A model generated the notes under the pieces. It saw only the letters and a program-made list of their open reading frames with translations. It was not told the DNA's origin and made no database searches. This document shows, in pieces, positions 20,559-23,450 of a DNA stretch of 23,450 bases (position 1 is the first letter of the stretch; the number at the start of each line of letters is the position of its first letter). The stretch lies in the NCBI GenBank assembly GCA_004554205.1, contig SFNH01000018.1, positions 1-23,450 on the forward strand. The letters are read 5' to 3'. A program made the translations under genes and the position numbers. Source of the stretch: Clostridium sp. (GTDB lineage Bacteria > Bacillota > Clostridia > Lachnospirales > Lachnospiraceae).

Positions 20559-22889
20559 TGCTTTTTCCTCCTTCAACGCATTTTTTGTTTTTTTCTGTTT
20601 TCTCTTTTTATCTCTCGATGCGTCATACATCGCAAAAAGATTCAGCCGCAGTGCGTTCGTCACCACGCAGAAGCTGGACAGGCTCATCGCCGCCGCCCCG
20701 AACATGGGATTTAACTTAAGTCCAAAAAGCGGATACCAGACGCCTGCCGCAAGCGGGATGCCGATCACGTTATAGAAAAACGCCCAGAACAGGTTTTCAT
20801 GGATATTCCTAAGCGTCGCACGGCTTAAGCGAATTGCGGCCGGTACGTCGCTTAAGCGGCTTTTCATCAGCACCACATCGGCTGCGTCAATGGCGATGTC
20901 GGTGCCCGCGCCGATGGCAATGCCGATGTCCGCTCGGGTGAGCGCCGGCGCGTCGTTGATCCCGTCGCCGACCATTGCCACCTTCCCCTGCTCCTTTAAG
21001 GCACGGATCGCGCTCTCCTTGCCGTCCGGCAAAACTCCGGCGATCACCTCCCGGACGCCCGCCTGCGCCCCGATCGCTTTCGCCGTCCGCTCATTGTCCC
21101 CGGTCAGCATGACTACGCGGATTCCCATATTCTGGAGCTCCCGGACCGCCTGCGGACTGTCGTCCTTGATCGTGTCCGCCACCGCGATGATGCCGAGAAG
21201 CGTGTCATCGCGCGTAAACAGCATAGGCGTCTTCCCCTGCCCGGCAAGCTGCTCCGCCTGGAGGCGCACGGACTCCGGAACCGGGATCTGGCCGCTGATA
21301 AAGGAGAGGCTCCCGCCGCGAAGATACGCCCCGTTAAGCCGGGCGGACAATCCGTTTCCCGAAAGCGCCGCAAAATCCGTCACTTCTTCGGCGCGGATCC
21401 CTAAAGCGTCCGCCTTCTCAAGCACCGCCTTTGCCAGCGGGTGCTCGCTTTTTGCCTCAAGGGAGCAGGAAAGAGCGATCAGCTCCTGCTCCGCAACGCC
21501 CTCCGCCGGAATCAGATCCGTCACCTTCGGCTCGCCGTTTGTGATGGTTCCTGTCTTGTCAAGCGCCACGATCTCAATCTTTCCCGCCTCTTCCAGAGAA
21601 ACCGCCGTCTTAAACATGATACCGTGCTTCGCGCCCATGCCGCTTCCGACCATGATCGCGACTGGAGTCGCAAGCCCCAGCGCGCAGGGGCAGCTTATCA
21701 CCAGCACGGAATTTCCGCGGGCAAGGGCAAAGCCGATGCTCTCCCCGGCGATCAGCCAGCCGGCTGTTGTCACGAGGGCAATCAGGATCACAGCCGGGAC
21801 AAACACGCCGGACACTCTGTCGGCCACCTTTGCGATCGGAGCTTTCGTCGCCGCCGCGTCGCTCACCATCCGGATGATCTGTGAGAGCGTTGTGTCCTCG
21901 CCTACCCTGGACGCCTCACACTTTAAAAATCCCGACTGGTTCACCGTCGCCGCAGAGACGCTGTCACCGGGCGCCTTGTCCGCGGGAATGCTCTCGCCGG
22001 TGAGTGACGATTCATTCACCGCGCTGCTTCCCTCAAGGACGATCCCGTCAACGGGAATACTCTCGCCGGGCCGCACAAGGAAAATATCTCCCTTCTTCAC
22101 CTGCCAGGTTTCAACTGTCACTTCCCGACCCTCTGAGAGCAGCACGGCCGTCTTCGGCGCAAGCTTCATTAAACCCTTTAAGGCGTCTGTGGTTCTGCCC
22201 TTTGAGCGCGCCTCCAGCATTTTCCCGACGGTGATCAGCGTCAGGATCATTGCCGCAGACTCAAAGTAAAATTCATGCATCCAGCCCATGACGGCAGTCA
22301 TATCGCCCCTTACCTGAGCGTCTGTCATGGCAAATAATGCGTAGGTGCTGTACACAAACGCCGCCGCGGAACCAAGAGCCACAAGCGTATCCATATTGGG
22401 CGCTTTATGATACAGGCTCTTAAATCCGCTTATAAAAAACTTCTGGTTGATCACCATGACCGCCACGGTCAGAAGAAGCTGTAAAATCCCCATCGCCACA
22501 TGGTTGTCCGAAAAAAATGCCGGGAGCGGCAAGCCCCACATCATATGACCCATCGATACATACATGAGTACAAGCAAAAAAGCCAGGGAATACGAAAGGC
22601 GCCGTTTTAGAACGGGCGTCTCCCGGTCCTTTAGCATTTCTTCCGCATCTGCCTGTAAGCCGTTTCTGCGGCTTTTTTCCTGCCCGGCCCCGCCCTTTTG
22701 GGAAGCGCCGTATCCCGCCGCCTCGACCGCGGCGATGATCGCCTCAGGCGCCGCCGTTCCCTCCACACCCATAGAATTTGTCAAAAGGCTTACCGAACAC
22801 GACGTTACGCCCGGCACCTTCGACACCGCTTTTTCCACCCGGGCACTGCACGCCGCACAGCTCATGCCGGTCACTGAATACTGCTGCAT
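20346..22889 (-). CDS. copA: Copper-exporting P1B-type ATPase CopA with C-terminal CopZ-like domain
   Basis: This is an 847-residue membrane pump that exports Cu(I) from the cytoplasm. An N-terminal heavy-metal-associated domain (about 3-65) has GMSCAAC (Cys11, Cys14). Membrane helices flank the actuator motif TGES (297-300), the ion-binding CPC (400-402), the phosphorylated Asp444 in DKTGT, SEHP (481-484), GDGIND (641-646), and the Cu(I)-type helix motifs YN (706-707) and MSLSS (735-739). A lysine-rich linker (about 760-776) leads to a second metal-binding domain at 778-847 with GMMCGHC. AAAGGAGG lies 8 bases before the ATG. It follows csoR by 34 bases. The extra C-terminal domain is preceded by its own ribosome binding site. 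Confidence 0.95.
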   Translation of the reverse strand: MQQYSVTGMSCAACSARVEKAVSKVPGVTSCSVSLLTNSMGVEGTAAPEAIIAAVEAAGYGASQKGGAGQEKSRRNGLQADAEEMLKDRETPVLKRRLSYSLAFLLVLMYVSMGHMMWGLPLPAFFSDNHVAMGILQLLLTVAVMVINQKFFISGFKSLYHKAPNMDTLVALGSAAAFVYSTYALFAMTDAQVRGDMTAVMGWMHEFYFESAAMILTLITVGKMLEARSKGRTTDALKGLMKLAPKTAVLLSEGREVTVETWQVKKGDIFLVRPGESIPVDGIVLEGSSAVNESSLTGESIPADKAPGDSVSAATVNQSGFLKCEASRVGEDTTLSQIIRMVSDAAATKAPIAKVADRVSGVFVPAVILIALVTTAGWLIAGESIGFALARGNSVLVISCPCALGLATPVAIMVGSGMGAKHGIMFKTAVSLEEAGKIEIVALDKTGTITNGEPKVTDLIPAEGVAEQELIALSCSLEAKSEHPLAKAVLEKADALGIRAEEVTDFAALSGNGLSARLNGAYLRGGSLSFISGQIPVPESVRLQAEQLAGQGKTPMLFTRDDTLLGIIAVADTIKDDSPQAVRELQNMGIRVVMLTGDNERTAKAIGAQAGVREVIAGVLPDGKESAIRALKEQGKVAMVGDGINDAPALTRADIGIAIGAGTDIAIDAADVVLMKSRLSDVPAAIRLSRATLRNIHENLFWAFFYNVIGIPLAAGVWYPLFGLKLNPMFGAAAMSLSSFCVVTNALRLNLFAMYDASRDKKRKQKKTKNALKEEKAMTKTMKIEGMMCGHCEARVKKTLEAIPGVAQAEVSHETGTAVVTLHEAVADEALKKAVEEQDYKVTEIDT

Positions 22890-22923
22890 CTTTTCCGCCT
22901 CCTTTCTGCAGGGTAGCCCTGCC

Positions 22924-23226
22924 CTACTTCATCAGCTTCTGCAGGGTCGCCACAAGTTCATCAATAGTATCCTCATTTCCGTCCCGGATATCCTGCGCTA
23001 CGCAGGTTCGGATATGGTTTGCAAGAAGCACCCTGGTGAAACTGTTAAGCGCCGCGTTTGCCGCCGCCACCTGAACTAAAATCTCCGGGCAGTAGGCATT
23101 CTTTTCCACCATGCCCCGAACTCCCCGAATCTGTCCCTCGATGCGGTTTAAGCGGTGGATCAGATCCTTATATTCCTTTTCTGAACGTTCCTTTGTCCTG
23201 TGACAGCAGCTATGCTTCTCCATCAT
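22924..23226 (-). CDS. csoR: CsoR-family copper-sensing repressor
   Basis: This is a small all-helical DNA-binding repressor that leaves its operator when it binds Cu(I). From the ATG at 23226 it has 100 residues. The family core RLNRIEGQIRGVRGMVE is at 25-41. The Cu(I) ligand set Cys46, His71 and Cys75 (AYC; NHIRTC) is complete, which favours copper over nickel, sulfide or formaldehyde sensors. An extra HSCCH cluster sits at the N-terminus (5-9). The start is supported by GAGGAG 7 bases upstream; the longer reading frame to 23304 would run through the promoter and operator. It is the first gene of the csoR-copA operon and probably regulates itself. Confidence 0.94.
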   Translation of the reverse strand: MMEKHSCCHRTKERSEKEYKDLIHRLNRIEGQIRGVRGMVEKNAYCPEILVQVAAANAALNSFTRVLLANHIRTCVAQDIRDGNEDTIDELVATLQKLMK

Positions 23227-23242
23227 CTTCCCGCTCCTCTCC

Positions 23243-23265
23243 AATATACCCCCATAGGGTATATT
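23243..23265. promoter_or_regulatory. CsoR-type operator palindrome
   Basis: AATATACCC (23243-23251) and GGGTATATT (23257-23265) are perfect 9-bp arms around a 5-base centre. The TACCC...GGGTA core resembles known CsoR boxes. It starts one base downstream of the -10 element, covering the likely transcription start. Confidence 0.85.
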
Positions 23266-23266
23266 G

Positions 23267-23295
23267 ATTATAAAAGAAAAATACGGAAAAGTCAA
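23267..23295 (-). promoter_or_regulatory. Sigma-A type promoter for csoR-copA
   Basis: On the minus strand TTGACT (23290-23295) and a perfect TATAAT (23267-23272) are separated by exactly 17 bases. It is immediately followed by the CsoR-type palindrome. Confidence 0.88.
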
Positions 23296-23450
23296 GTCCC
23301 GCAAACTATCTTTTTGATTTTCGGTGACAGTTCAGCCATGCGGCTCACCTCGGTCGCGGGCGGCGTTTTCGTTTTTGTTCGGTCGACGGATGTAATGCTT
23401 TTATTATACTCCATATATAACCATTCCTGCCACCGCGGAAACAATAATCA
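23296..23450. other. Non-coding flank upstream of the csoR promoter
   Basis: I see no gene here. The segment at 23324-23343 matches the reverse complement of 91-110 at 19 of 20 positions. A 39-codon minus-strand frame lies here but has no recognisable features. Confidence 0.4.

Noticed and set aside
20890..22269. A 459-codon plus-strand open frame opposite copA
   Set aside because: It is a Ser/Ala/Pro-rich antisense shadow of copA, with no ribosome binding site or recognisable domain; the copA frame has every P-type ATPase motif.
23226..23304. Longer csoR reading frame beginning at 23304
   Set aside because: It would run through the -10 element and the operator; a good ribosome binding site lies just before the ATG at 23226.
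23331..23450. A 39-codon minus-strand frame starting MEYNKSITSVD
   Set aside because: It is short, has a weak ribosome binding site and no recognisable family; coding is not supported.
1..23450. CRISPR array, insertion sequence, prophage, toxin-antitoxin or defence gene
   Set aside because: No regularly spaced direct repeats, transposase, integrase, phage structural gene or recognisable defence domain was found on either strand.

Overview
The window looks like chromosomal DNA from a moderately GC-rich, spore-forming Firmicute, most likely a Lachnospiraceae (Clostridium cluster XIVa) relative. The support is an alpha/beta small acid-soluble spore protein, a YlbJ-like sporulation membrane protein, a RecU-type Holliday junction resolvase, a CsoR copper repressor, strong AGGAGG ribosome binding sites and sigma-A type promoters. 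The genus assignment is inference. Almost everything is on the minus strand; the only clear plus-strand gene is the ylbJ-like gene.

Layout, left to right. Positions 107-7460 (minus) hold a tightly packed eight-gene run, read from right to left: an RsmF-type rRNA methyltransferase, a HAD phosphatase, a short-chain dehydrogenase, an RluA-family pseudouridine synthase, recU, a small unknown protein, a uracil permease and a duplicated PF06541-type membrane protein. The ylbJ-like gene (7608-8573, plus) converges on and overlaps the operon rsmD-coaD-coiled-coil protein (8542-10193, minus). That operon's intrinsic terminator lies inside the ylbJ-like coding sequence. Next come the spore protein gene (10321-10527), galM and asd (10770-12954), and a parE-parC topoisomerase IV operon (13042-17208). 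A three-gene polar amino acid ABC transporter follows (17336-19603), then a three-tRNA operon (Pro-CGG, Glu-CTC, Thr-CGT; 19757-20048), a short graveyard of two broken genes (20078-20315), and a csoR-copA copper-efflux operon (20346-23226).

How the genes work together. The copper operon is a self-contained circuit: a near-consensus promoter with a palindromic CsoR-type site just downstream of the -10, the Cu(I)-sensing repressor, and a Cu(I) ATPase. The ATPase's last 70 residues form a CopZ-like chaperone domain with its own strong ribosome binding site and ATG, so one reading frame may make both pump and chaperone. The asd-galM unit is bracketed by a perfect 31-bp inverted repeat, one copy in the asd leader and the other overlapping the galM stop codon. 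The second copy is the end of a roughly 133-bp hairpin-rich element, and a shorter related copy lies in the ABC transporter operon.

Most of the window is ordinary housekeeping DNA. I did not find a clear new defence, mobile or biosynthetic system. The observations most worth following up are the nested copZ start, the inverted repeats around asd-galM and their structured element, and the terminator embedded in the convergent gene.
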